Origin: Streptomyces lydicus
GTDB lineage: Bacteria; Actinomycetota; Actinomycetes; Streptomycetales; Streptomycetaceae
Assembly (NCBI RefSeq): GCF_000717345.1
Contig: NZ_JNZA01000004.1
Location: 1-64,000, forward strand
Direction: 5' to 3'
Length of the DNA: 64,000 nucleotides
The notes below the pieces were generated by a model, which did no database searches, had not been told where the DNA came from, and saw only the letters and a list, made by a program, of their open reading frames with translations. The number at the start of each line of letters is the position of its first letter. Within the stretch, counting starts at the first letter, position 1. This document shows positions 8,511 to 16,339 of this stretch, one piece after another. The position numbers were made by a program, and so were the translations under genes.

Positions 8511-9191
8511 ATGCTGGCACAGTTCGTCCTCTTCGATGGTTTCGACCCGTTGGATGTCATCGCTCCGTTCGAGGTCTTCAGCGCCGCCCGGGCCTTCACC
8601 GATCGGGTGACCGTCGAACTGGCCTGTGCGGAAGGAGCCAGGCAGGTGCCGAGCGGAATACCCGGCGTCGCGCTGACGGCCGCCGCTCTTCTGGCCCCGG
8701 ATCGCGCGGACCTGGTCGTTGTGCCGGGCGCGGCCGGCAGGCTCCCCGGGCAGGGCGCGGACGACTCTGCTGAGGAACAGATTCCCGTGATCCTCGGCCG
8801 CGCGCTGACCACGGAGCTCCCGAAATTGCTGGCCGACGCGCTGGCCGCAGAGGGCACCACGGTGGCCACGGTCTGCGGCGGGTCGCTGGTGCTGTCGATG
8901 GCCGGGCTTGTGCACGGCCGCCACGCCACCACCCATCACCAGGGTCTGGACCTGCTGGCCGCGGGCGGTGTGCACGTCGCCCCGGGCCGGGTCGTCGACG
9001 ACGGCGACCTGGTCACCGCCGGCGGCGTCACCTCTGGCCTCGATCTGGGCCTGTATCTGCTGGAACGGGAGGTCGGGCCGAAAGTCGCGCTCGCGGTGGA
9101 GCAGCTGTTCGCCCACGAGCGCCGCGGCGTCGTCTGGCGCGACCAGGGGTTTGAGCCGATGTCCCCCGCCGGCGCGGAGCAGCCGCGGTGA
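8511..9191 (+). CDS. DJ-1/PfpI-family protein (isonitrile hydratase-like)
   Basis: A 226-residue single-domain DJ-1/PfpI protein. It begins MLAQFVLFDGFDPLDVIAPF and has the nucleophile elbow TVCGGSLVLSMAGLVHGRHATTH and later TAGGVTSGLDLGLYLLE. This architecture is shared with InhA-type isonitrile hydratases and ThiJ-like hydrolases. It is divergent from the GlxA regulator, whose sensor domain is homologous, so the two may see the same chemical class. Its TGA overlaps the GTG of the next gene (GTGA), so it leads a four-gene coupled operon. Confidence 0.88.
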   Translation: MLAQFVLFDGFDPLDVIAPFEVFSAARAFTDRVTVELACAEGARQVPSGIPGVALTAAALLAPDRADLVVVPGAAGRLPGQGADDSAEEQIPVILGRALTTELPKLLADALAAEGTTVATVCGGSLVLSMAGLVHGRHATTHHQGLDLLAAGGVHVAPGRVVDDGDLVTAGGVTSGLDLGLYLLEREVGPKVALAVEQLFAHERRGVVWRDQGFEPMSPAGAEQPR

Positions 9192-9664
9192 CCAAGCTCC
9201 TGCTCATCCTGCATGTGCTCGCGGCGATCGTCGCCGTCGGCCCGGTGACCGTGGCGGGCAGCATGTTTCCCGCCGCGGCCCGCCGTGCCGCCGGCACGCC
9301 CGACCAGCCCGAGGCACTCGCCACGGTACGGGTGCTGCACCGCGTCTGCCGGGTCTACGCCGCCCTCGGCCTGGCCGTTCCCGTCCTCGGCTTCGCCACC
9401 GCGAGCGGGCTGCACGTCCTGGGCAGCCCCTGGCTGATCATGTCGATCGCGCTGACGGGTGCAGCCGCATTGGTGCTGGCGCTGCTGGTTCTGCCGGCCC
9501 AGGAACGCCTCCTCGCCCAGCTGGCCGGGTCCGCGGCCGGGACGGCGGCCGTCGAGCGCGCGCAGACCGCGCGCCTGGCCATGCTGACCGGCGCCTTCAA
9601 CCTGCTCTGGGCGACGGTCACCGTCCTGATGATTCTCCGCCCCGGCTCCACCACGGGAGTGTGA
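9188..9664 (+). CDS. DUF2269-like integral membrane protein
   Basis: A 158-residue membrane protein with four hydrophobic helices. It starts at GTG 9188, overlapping the previous stop by four bases. The N-terminal helix LLLILHVLAAIVAVGPVTVAGSMF and the invariant-looking His fit the DUF2269 family. Function is unknown. The tight spacing with two further membrane proteins suggests one complex or a shared response under GlxA control. Confidence 0.75.
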   Translation: MTKLLLILHVLAAIVAVGPVTVAGSMFPAAARRAAGTPDQPEALATVRVLHRVCRVYAALGLAVPVLGFATASGLHVLGSPWLIMSIALTGAAALVLALLVLPAQERLLAQLAGSAAGTAAVERAQTARLAMLTGAFNLLWATVTVLMILRPGSTTGV

Positions 9665-9667
9665 CCC

Positions 9668-9985
9668 ATGACCGCCGACTCCGTACCCGTGCCACGGCTC
9701 GCACGCAGGCCGCTGCGCGCCTCAGCAACCATCGAACTGGTCAGCCTCGCCGTGTTGTTGGTCAACATCGCCACCGGGGACGCCCGGGAGATCGCCGCGC
9801 TGTTCGGGCCCGTGCACGGGGTCGCCTGGCTTTTCGGCGTCCTGGCCACCGGGCGCGATCCGCGGCGCAGCACCGGCGCCACGCTGCGCGCCGTCATCCC
9901 TGGCATCGGGGGCCTGCTCGCGCTCCGTGCCCTGGAGCGTGCCGACGCGCAGGCCGCTCCGGACACCGGATCGGGGGCACGATGA
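9668..9985 (+). CDS. small DUF3817-like membrane protein
   Basis: A 105-residue protein with two or three hydrophobic stretches (ELVSLAVLLVNIATG, ALFGPVHGVAWLFGVLATG, AVIPGIGGLLALRAL). The GPVHG motif after a first helix resembles DUF3817 proteins. It lies four bases after the previous gene and overlaps the next by ATGA, so it is cotranscribed. No function can be inferred. Confidence 0.68.
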   Translation: MTADSVPVPRLARRPLRASATIELVSLAVLLVNIATGDAREIAALFGPVHGVAWLFGVLATGRDPRRSTGATLRAVIPGIGGLLALRALERADAQAAPDTGSGAR

Positions 9986-10560
9986 GAGCCCGCCTTGCCG
10001 GGCTCGCGGCTACGGCGGCGCCGACCCTGGCGTTCGTGGCGGCCTACGGTGCCGACGGGCTGCGGACCGCCCTCGTGGCGGCCACAGCGGCCGGTGTACT
10101 GGTCCTCGCGTGTGCTCTGGGGACCCGCCGGTACCTCCAGCATGCGGCGGTGGGCGCGCTGCTGGCGGTGACCTGCGCGGCCGTGGCGGCCGGTACCGGG
10201 CAGGCACGGGGCTTCTTCCTGCTGCCCATGCTGCTGCCCGCGGCATCCTCGGCGGCCTGCCTGCTGTCGGTGCTGGCAGGCCGTCCCCTGGCCGGCCTGG
10301 TGGCGAACCGGGTCGTGGGCGGCCCACCGCGCTGGCGGTCGCACCGGCCCCTGCACCGTTTCTATCGTTGGATGACGGTGTGCATCGGCCTGGTGTGCCT
10401 GGCGAGTCTGGCTGCGCAGGCCGCCCTCTACAGCCGTGCGGAGATCGCCTCGCTCGGTGTCCTCCACGTCGTCATGGGAGCGCTGTGGCCCGGGATCACC
10501 GCAGCCACGCTGGCGCTGTCGCGCATGGCCGTGGCCCGCCACCGCGCCTCGGCCGCCTGA
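9982..10560 (+). CDS. integral membrane protein of unknown function
   Basis: A 192-residue protein with five to six hydrophobic helices. It starts at ATG 9982, which overlaps the previous TGA. The middle carries VVGGPPRWRSHRPLHRFYRWMTV, an arginine-rich cytosolic loop reminiscent of DUF3159-type membrane proteins. It ends the operon begun at 8511. The longer reading that runs in from upstream is in the frame of the overlapping genes and is rejected. Confidence 0.7.
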   Translation: MRARLAGLAATAAPTLAFVAAYGADGLRTALVAATAAGVLVLACALGTRRYLQHAAVGALLAVTCAAVAAGTGQARGFFLLPMLLPAASSAACLLSVLAGRPLAGLVANRVVGGPPRWRSHRPLHRFYRWMTVCIGLVCLASLAAQAALYSRAEIASLGVLHVVMGALWPGITAATLALSRMAVARHRASAA

Positions 10561-10649
10561 TACAGGTCCGGCATCCAGGGAATCGCAAGCGGTCCTGGCG
10601 CTGTACGCAGCGTGGACCCGCATATAGAGGAAACTTGCCAAAGTGTTAC

Positions 10650-11285
10650 TGACGTTGTCGGCGTGATGAGGTGGCCGGGGTCGGTGAAGGCGGTGTTGAC
10701 CTGGCTGCTACGTCTCAGCAGGGACCAGATGCCCTCGACGGGGTTGCGGTCCGGGGCGTAGGCCGGCAGGAAGTAACAGGTGATCCAGTCGCGGGTGTCG
10801 ATGAACTGCCGTAATCGGCGGTCCTTGTGGACGTTCAGGTTGTCCCACACCAGCACGATGGGTGCGCCGAGCTGCTGGTGTGCGGCGATGAGCAGGTCGC
10901 GGTATTCGGTCCAGGTGAAACTGCGTCTGCCGCCGCGTTTGTGATCGAGATGCCGCTTGGGCCGGTAGATCAGCCGTGGGTGTTCACCGTGCTTGTAGCA
11001 GGCCAGAGCGGCTATGGAGAAGCGGCGCTGAGAGCGTCCCCGGACCCGGTTGACGGGTGTGTGTCCGCGCCGGGCCCAGATTTGGCGGTGGGCGGCGTCA
11101 TCGAGAAGCCGGCTTCGTCTTCGAAACACAGCCAGGCGTCGAGCGCCGCCACGGACCTTCCACCTGCGGCCAGGTCTCCTTCACCCAGCCCGCCACGGCC
11201 TGCTCGTCACGCTCGATGGCCCGGCGGGCCGGGACCTGGTGGCTGAAGCCGTGCCGGTGCAGCATCCGCGCGATCAAAGGTCAGT
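10650..11285 (-). pseudogene. decayed IS630-family transposase
   Basis: Reading leftward from about 11285, the first part encodes the helix-turn-helix region (LHRHGFSHQVPARRAIERDEQAVAGW). A frameshift near 11100-11130 breaks the first acidic segment. The second frame then gives ARRGHTPVNRVRGRSQRRFS, VLVWDNLNVHKD (second catalytic Asp) and YFLPAYAPDRNPVEGIWSLL (catalytic Glu). After TDPGHLIT near 10660 the homology stops, so the C-terminus is lost. No intact terminal inverted repeats were seen. It is a remnant that cannot move by itself. Confidence 0.75.
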
Positions 11286-11484
11286 AGCAGCCCCCGATCG
11301 CCCGCGCAACAGGTGAAGTGCACCTGGAGACACGGCAGTTGTGGCGCCGGATGCCATGTCTGGGCGGAGGGGTGACCTCCTAAGGTGACCGCACCACAGT
11401 GGTGCGCCGCCGCTCCCGGCCGTCGCGCACCGCCGCACGCACGGGGCCGACCGGTTCCGTGCCGCCGCCTCGGGAGGTCACCCG

Positions 11485-12591
11485 GTGCCACTGCCCACCC
11501 CACCACCGACACCGCCCACCCCACCGGTGCAGCCGGTCGCCCCGTCCGGCCCGGCCACGCGGCCGAGGCGCCGTGGCCTCGGGGCGCGGCTGTCCGCCGG
11601 CGCCTGCGCGGTTGCCGTCGCCGTGAGCACCCTGCTCGCCCCGACTCCCGCGGTGGGCCGGCCCGTTCGCGAGGCGGGCGTCGCCTTGGAGAGAGTCGGC
11701 AACTTCGGCTCGAATCCCGGCAATCTGACCATGTACGTCTACCGGCCGGCCCATCTCGCCCCACAGCCGGCGGTCGTGGTGGCCCTGCACGGCTGCACCC
11801 AGAGCGCCCAGGTCTACGCCGACAACTCGGGTCTGACGACACTGGCCGACCGGCACGGCTTCCTGGTGGTGTTCGCCGAGACGACCACCGCGAACAACCT
11901 CAACCGGTGCTTCAACTGGTTCCAGCCCCTGGACAACCAGCGGGGCCAGGGCGAGGCCGCGTCGATCCGGCAGATGGTCGCGCACGCCGACTCCGCCTAC
12001 GGTGGGGACCCGTCCCGCACCTACGTCACCGGACTCTCGGCCGGCGGCGCGATGACCTCGGTGATGCTGGCCACGTATCCGGAGGTGTTCCAGGCAGGGG
12101 CGGTCATCGCCGGTCTCCCCTACAACTGCACCAAGGACACCGGGCCGTTCACCTGCATGAGCCCCGGCGTGGACCGCACCCCGGCGGACTGGGCCAAGCG
12201 GGTCCGTGACGCCTTCCCCTCCTATACGGGCCCGTGGCCGCGGGTGGCCGTCTGGCACGGGGACCAGGACCCCACCGTTGCGCCGAGGAACGCCGATGAG
12301 CTCCGGGACCAGTGGACCGCGGTGCACGGGCTGGACCAGACACCCGACCGCACCTCCACCATCGGCCCGGACCGCACCCGCAGGGAGGAGTACCTGGCCG
12401 GGGACGGGAGCGTGACCGTGCAGGTGAACAAGGTGCCGGGAATCGGCCACGGCACCCCGGTCGATCCGGGGACCGGGCCCGAGCAGTGCGGCCGGACCGG
12501 CACCGCCCACTTCATCCAGTCGATCTGCTCCAGCTACTGGATCACCGACTTCTTCGGCCTCGGCGGCCCGTCCGCCCGCTCCGGACGCTGA
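11485..12591 (+). CDS. secreted PHB depolymerase-family esterase
   Basis: A 368-residue extracellular hydrolase. The N-terminus is a Pro-rich stretch, then RPRRRGLGARL and a hydrophobic core ending near PTPAVG, a long export signal. The esterase PHB-depolymerase domain shows VVVALHGCTQSAQVYADNSG (oxyanion region), GLSAGGAMTSVML (Ser nucleophile), VAVWHGDQDPTV (Asp) and GIGHGTPVDPG (His). Cys residues in YNCTKDTGPFTC and the C-terminal SICSSYW could form disulfides. GTG 11485 follows GGGAGGTCACCC. The target may be poly-hydroxyalkanoate, xylan acetyl groups or feruloyl esters; family data do not decide. Confidence 0.88.
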   Translation: MPLPTPPPTPPTPPVQPVAPSGPATRPRRRGLGARLSAGACAVAVAVSTLLAPTPAVGRPVREAGVALERVGNFGSNPGNLTMYVYRPAHLAPQPAVVVALHGCTQSAQVYADNSGLTTLADRHGFLVVFAETTTANNLNRCFNWFQPLDNQRGQGEAASIRQMVAHADSAYGGDPSRTYVTGLSAGGAMTSVMLATYPEVFQAGAVIAGLPYNCTKDTGPFTCMSPGVDRTPADWAKRVRDAFPSYTGPWPRVAVWHGDQDPTVAPRNADELRDQWTAVHGLDQTPDRTSTIGPDRTRREEYLAGDGSVTVQVNKVPGIGHGTPVDPGTGPEQCGRTGTAHFIQSICSSYWITDFFGLGGPSARSGR

Positions 12592-12633
12592 CCGGCCGGC
12601 TCCCGCCCCGCCCCCCTTCCACGGAGGTACCGG

Positions 12634-14082
12634 ATGCCCCTCGGCACCCCACCCGGCGGGCCGGCCGCGCGCTCCCGCCGGCCGTGCCCGCGCCCGACGG
12701 CCCTGGGCACCGCCCTCGGGGCCGCGGCGCTCCTCGCCCTCACCGCTCCCCCGGCCGACGCCTCGCCGGAGCATTCCCCGCGGCCGTCGCACTGCGCCCC
12801 GGCGGCCCGGCTGCACGTACCGGGCGCGGCCCGTCAACAGCTCGCCTGTCTGGCCGAGTTGACCACCGCGGGCACCGTCACGTCAGGGCACACCGACCCG
12901 GCGGACTGGGCCGGGCTGACCCCGGCGGGCCTGCCGACGCCCCGGGGCGTGCCGGGCGTCCAGATCGACGGCTACTTTCCCGATACGTCGGCCACGAACA
13001 CCCACCACGGCTGGCAGCACGACGCCCAGTTCGTCATCCGTCTGCCCGACCACTGGAACGGCGGCCTGGTGATCTCCGGCTCTCCCGGGACGCGCAGGCA
13101 GTACGCCAACGACCGTGCGATCGGTGACTGGGTGCTCGCCCGCGGCTACGCGTTCGCCGCCACCGACAAGGGCAACACCGGCACGGACTTCTACCGCGAC
13201 GGTGCGGCCCCCGGTGACGCCCTCGCGGAATGGAACCAGCGGGTCACCCAACTCACCCGCGCCGCCCGCACGGTGGCCACCCAGCGGTACCGGCGCCCAC
13301 CGGCCCGCACCCTGGTCACCGGCCTGTCCAACGGCGGCTACCTCGTACGGTGGCAGCTGGAGAACCACCCCGAGCTCTACGACGGCGGCGTGGACTGGGA
13401 GGGCACCCTGTGGCGACCGCAGGGCCCGAACCTGCTCACCTTCCTGCCGCCCGCGCTGCGCGCCTATCCCGCGTACGCGAAGGGCGGCGCGGACGCCGGG
13501 CGGGCCCACGCGGCGCTGCTCGCCGCGGGATTCCCGGCCGGCTCCGAGTTCCTGTGGCCCTTCCACCACCGGAACTACTGGGACGTCACCCAGCGCACCT
13601 ACCGCGAGGAACTGGATCCCGGCTTCGACGGCGCCACGCAGGCCGGCACCCCGTTCTGCGCCTCGGGCACCCCCGCGTGCGACGCCGACTACGACTACGC
13701 CGCCCGCCCGGAACCGGTCCGCGCCGCCGTCTCGAAGATCGCCCTCACCGGGCGCATCGGCAAGCCGCTGATCACCCTGCACGGCACCCTGGACGTCCTG
13801 CTGCCCATCAGCCGGGATTCCGACGTCTACGCGCGGATGGTGCACGACGCCGGGCGGGACGCCCTGTACCGCTACTACCGCATCGAAGGGGGCACGCACG
13901 TCGACGCGCTCTTCGACACGTTCCCCGACCGGCTGCGCCCCCTCACCCCGTGCCACCGGTCGGCCTTCACGGCCCTGGAGAACTGGCTGAACCACCGTCA
14001 CCTGCCGCCCCCCGACCACACCGTGCCCCTCCCCAGGGCAACCGACGCCGCAACCTTGATCAACCACTGCCCGCTGTCCTGA
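12634..14082 (+). CDS. secreted alpha/beta hydrolase (tannase or 3-hydroxybutyrate-oligomer-hydrolase-like)
   Basis: A 482-residue exported protein. An N-terminal signal (ALGTALGAAALLALTAPPADA) precedes the mature enzyme. The nucleophile elbow is TLVTGLSNGGYLVRW. PLITLHGTLDVLLPI carries the acid residue and IEGGTHVDALFDTFP the His. HDAQFVIRLPDHWNGGLVI near the start resembles oligomer hydrolases and tannase/feruloyl esterases. ATG 12634 follows GGAGG. It lies 42 bases after the PHB-depolymerase-like gene, so the pair is likely cotranscribed: the first enzyme cutting a polymer, this one the released oligomers. The pairing supports this but does not prove it. Confidence 0.75.
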   Translation: MPLGTPPGGPAARSRRPCPRPTALGTALGAAALLALTAPPADASPEHSPRPSHCAPAARLHVPGAARQQLACLAELTTAGTVTSGHTDPADWAGLTPAGLPTPRGVPGVQIDGYFPDTSATNTHHGWQHDAQFVIRLPDHWNGGLVISGSPGTRRQYANDRAIGDWVLARGYAFAATDKGNTGTDFYRDGAAPGDALAEWNQRVTQLTRAARTVATQRYRRPPARTLVTGLSNGGYLVRWQLENHPELYDGGVDWEGTLWRPQGPNLLTFLPPALRAYPAYAKGGADAGRAHAALLAAGFPAGSEFLWPFHHRNYWDVTQRTYREELDPGFDGATQAGTPFCASGTPACDADYDYAARPEPVRAAVSKIALTGRIGKPLITLHGTLDVLLPISRDSDVYARMVHDAGRDALYRYYRIEGGTHVDALFDTFPDRLRPLTPCHRSAFTALENWLNHRHLPPPDHTVPLPRATDAATLINHCPLS

Positions 14083-14379
14083 CCGAGGCCGCCAACTGGC
14101 CCCGCGGGCCGTCGGATGTCAGGCCCCCCCGGCCCAGCCGCGGACGTGCCCGACGCACCCCCTTGTGGATCCCCCATGCCCCGGTGAAGCCCGGCAGGTG
14201 ACCCCCATCAACGTCTGCGACCTCACCCACGAGTCAACCTCGTCAATTGTCGGAACAATACAATCTCGCGCCTTCGAATCGATCGCCCCTCACCCTGACT
14301 TCCCTTCCGAACATTGACATGATCCCCATGAGGGCAAGTCAGCCACTATGTAGCATCTGAACAACTCAAGGAGGCTCGT
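14083..14379. other. 297-base intergenic region, promoter of the fabF-like gene
   Basis: No gene is seen. The stretch 14235-14370 is clearly lower in GC than its neighbours. It contains the inverted repeat ATTGT cgga ACAAT (14246-14259), directly followed by a TACAAT hexamer, and a separate TTGACA at 14314. A good -35/-10 pair with 17-base spacing was not found. AAGGAGG precedes the GTG at 14380. Confidence 0.45.
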
Positions 14380-15594
14380 GTGACCCGTAACGGTCATGCG
14401 CTGGTGACGGGCGTCGGTGCGATGACGCCACTGGGCGCCGATGCGCCGTCGACGTGGTCGGGGCTGCTGGACGGTAAGTCGGGGGTGCGTTTCCTGGAGG
14501 AGGAGTGGGCTGCGGACCTGCCCGTGCACGTCGCGGCCGGGCTCACGGTGGACCCTGCCTCCCTGCTTCCGAGGGCCGAGGCCAGGAAGCTGGACCGCGG
14601 TGAGCAGGTCGCCATCCTCAGTGCGCGCGAAGCTTGGCAGGACGCCGGTGCTCCACAGGTCGAGCCGGAACGATTCGCCGTCGTCATTGGCACAGGGACC
14701 GGTGGGGTCCTCAGCACGCTGGGGCAGGACGACGTCTTCGAACGCGCCGGGATCCGCCGGCTGTCACCGTTCGCGGTACCCATGCTGATGCCCAACGGGC
14801 CAGCTGCTTGGGTGAGCATGGACCTGGGCGCGAAGGGAGGCGCCAGGACTCCGGTGAGTGCCTGTGCGTCCGGAGCAGAAGCCCTCGCCCTGGGGCAGGA
14901 TCTGATCCGCAGCGGGCGGGCGGACGTGGTCGTCGCCGGTGGGGTGGAGGCATGCCTGCACCCCTTCACCATCGCGGCATTCGCCCAGATGAAGGCCCTG
15001 TCGACACAATCCGTGGACCCGGAGACCGTGTCCCGCCCGTTCGACGTCAAGCGGTCCGGGTTCGTGATGGGCGAGGGCGCGGGGATGATGGTCCTCGAAC
15101 GCGCCGAGTTCGCCCGGGCCCGTGGAGCACGCGCCTACGGCACGCTGGCAGGCAGTTCCGTGAGTTCGAGCGCGAACCACATCACGGCCTCCGACGCGGA
15201 AGGCCAGGTCGTCGCCATGGAACTGGCGCTGCGCGACGCCGGCCTGGCCCCGGCGGACATCGGGGTCGTGCACGCCCACGCCACCTCGACGGAGTCCGGT
15301 GACCTGGCGGAGGCCGAGGCGATCGGCCGGGTGATCGGCAGCCACGCTGCAATAACGGCGACCAAGTCGATGACAGGTCACATGATGGGCGCGTCCGGAA
15401 CGGTTGGCGCCATGACCGCTCTCCTCGCGCTCAAGGACGGCACGGTGCCGGCCACGCGCAACCTTGATGACCTCGACCCGCGCGTGGAACTGGACGTGGT
15501 ACGCGGTGAGCCGCGCACCGGTCAGTGGTCTGCTGCGCTGGCCAACTCGTTCGGGTTCGGCGGACACAACGTCAGCCTCGTCCTCACCAAGTGA
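14380..15594 (+). CDS. beta-ketoacyl-ACP synthase II-like (FabF), stand-alone
   Basis: A 404-residue KAS-II fold condensing enzyme. The nucleophile is Cys162 in TPVSACASGAEALALG. The two His residues lie in VVHAHATSTESGD and TKSMTGHMMGASG, and the end is ANSFGFGGHNVSLVL. All three Cys-His-His residues are present, so it should be active. GTG 14380 follows AAGGAGG. There is no ACP, chain-length factor or other fab gene next to it, unlike the housekeeping fab cluster. It could be a spare elongation enzyme, part of a scattered pathway, or an inhibitor-insensitive copy giving self-resistance; the sequence does not decide. Confidence 0.9.
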   Translation: MTRNGHALVTGVGAMTPLGADAPSTWSGLLDGKSGVRFLEEEWAADLPVHVAAGLTVDPASLLPRAEARKLDRGEQVAILSAREAWQDAGAPQVEPERFAVVIGTGTGGVLSTLGQDDVFERAGIRRLSPFAVPMLMPNGPAAWVSMDLGAKGGARTPVSACASGAEALALGQDLIRSGRADVVVAGGVEACLHPFTIAAFAQMKALSTQSVDPETVSRPFDVKRSGFVMGEGAGMMVLERAEFARARGARAYGTLAGSSVSSSANHITASDAEGQVVAMELALRDAGLAPADIGVVHAHATSTESGDLAEAEAIGRVIGSHAAITATKSMTGHMMGASGTVGAMTALLALKDGTVPATRNLDDLDPRVELDVVRGEPRTGQWSAALANSFGFGGHNVSLVLTK

Positions 15595-15973
15595 CGACGA
15601 GACCTTGACCGCCACGCTGGGCGGCACGGGCCCCTCAGGCCCGGCTGCCGCCCACTCGTGATGTCGTCTCGTCGCCCATACCGACCTGACCATCAGGCAG
15701 GCCGGTCACGGCATCACGAGTTCAACCTCAGGAGGAGCCTGCCTCGCGCCCCGCACCGGCCTCGGCACCCGGGTGCGGCTCCTGCGATGCGGCTGCGCGT
15801 GGCAGGCGGGCGCCCCGAAAGGAGCGCGGGCGGACCGGCATGACCGGGCTCGGCAGCCATCGCGCGGGCCTCTCTGGGGGCGTGGCCGGGAAGCTGCGGA
15901 GGGCCGGGGGGCCGGCACCTACACTGGGCGGTTCGGGGACGGGGAGGCACGTCCCAGGTGGACGGAGAGCGCA
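15595..15973. other. 379-base intergenic region between fabF-like and arsR-like genes
   Basis: Apart from the hairpin at 15619-15653 no gene is supported. The right part must hold the promoter of the ArsR/ATPase pair. A longer upstream frame for the ArsR gene exists but has no family similarity before residue VVKSVEDQGG, so it is left out. Confidence 0.4.
15619..15653 (+). terminator. GC-rich hairpin after fabF-like gene
   Basis: An almost perfect inverted repeat: GGGCGGCACGGGCC, loop CCTCA, GGCCCGGCTGCCGCCC. It begins 25 bases after the stop. It has no T run, as is usual for Streptomyces terminators. Confidence 0.65.
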
Positions 15974-16339
15974 GTGGTGAAGAGCGTCGAGGACCAGGGC
16001 GGCACGGCGGACCCGTCCGCCGAGGTGCTGACCGAGGCGGCCGCGATGTTCGGACTGCTGGCCTCGCCCCCGCGGCTGCACATCGTCTGGGCGCTGGCGC
16101 AAGGGGAGAGCGATGTGAGCGGGCTCGCGGAGCGGGTCGGCGGGGCGCTGCCCGCGGTGAGCCAGCACCTGTCGAAGCTGAAGCTCGCCGGCCTGGTGCG
16201 CTCGCGGCGGGAGGGCCGCCGGGTGGTGTACCTCGTCGACGATCCCGATGTGGTGGCGGTGGTACGGCTGCTGGTCGTCCAGCTGGCCGCCCGCTCCGGA
16301 CAGCCGGCACCGGTCCGCCTCCGGGACGTCGGTGCCTGA
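15974..16339 (+). CDS. ArsR-family HTH regulator
   Basis: A 121-residue winged-helix regulator: AAAMFGLLASPPRLHIVWALAQGESDVSGLAERVG then PAVSQHLSKLKLAGLVRSRREGRRVVYLVDD. No classic Cys-rich metal site (ELCVC) is present in the DNA-binding helix, so metal sensing, if any, uses other ligands. Tandem GTGs at 15974 and 15977 follow GGAGAG. Its end overlaps the start of the P-type ATPase gene by eight bases, so the two are coupled. It is a likely autoregulator of the transporter. Confidence 0.85.
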   Translation: MVKSVEDQGGTADPSAEVLTEAAAMFGLLASPPRLHIVWALAQGESDVSGLAERVGGALPAVSQHLSKLKLAGLVRSRREGRRVVYLVDDPDVVAVVRLLVVQLAARSGQPAPVRLRDVGA

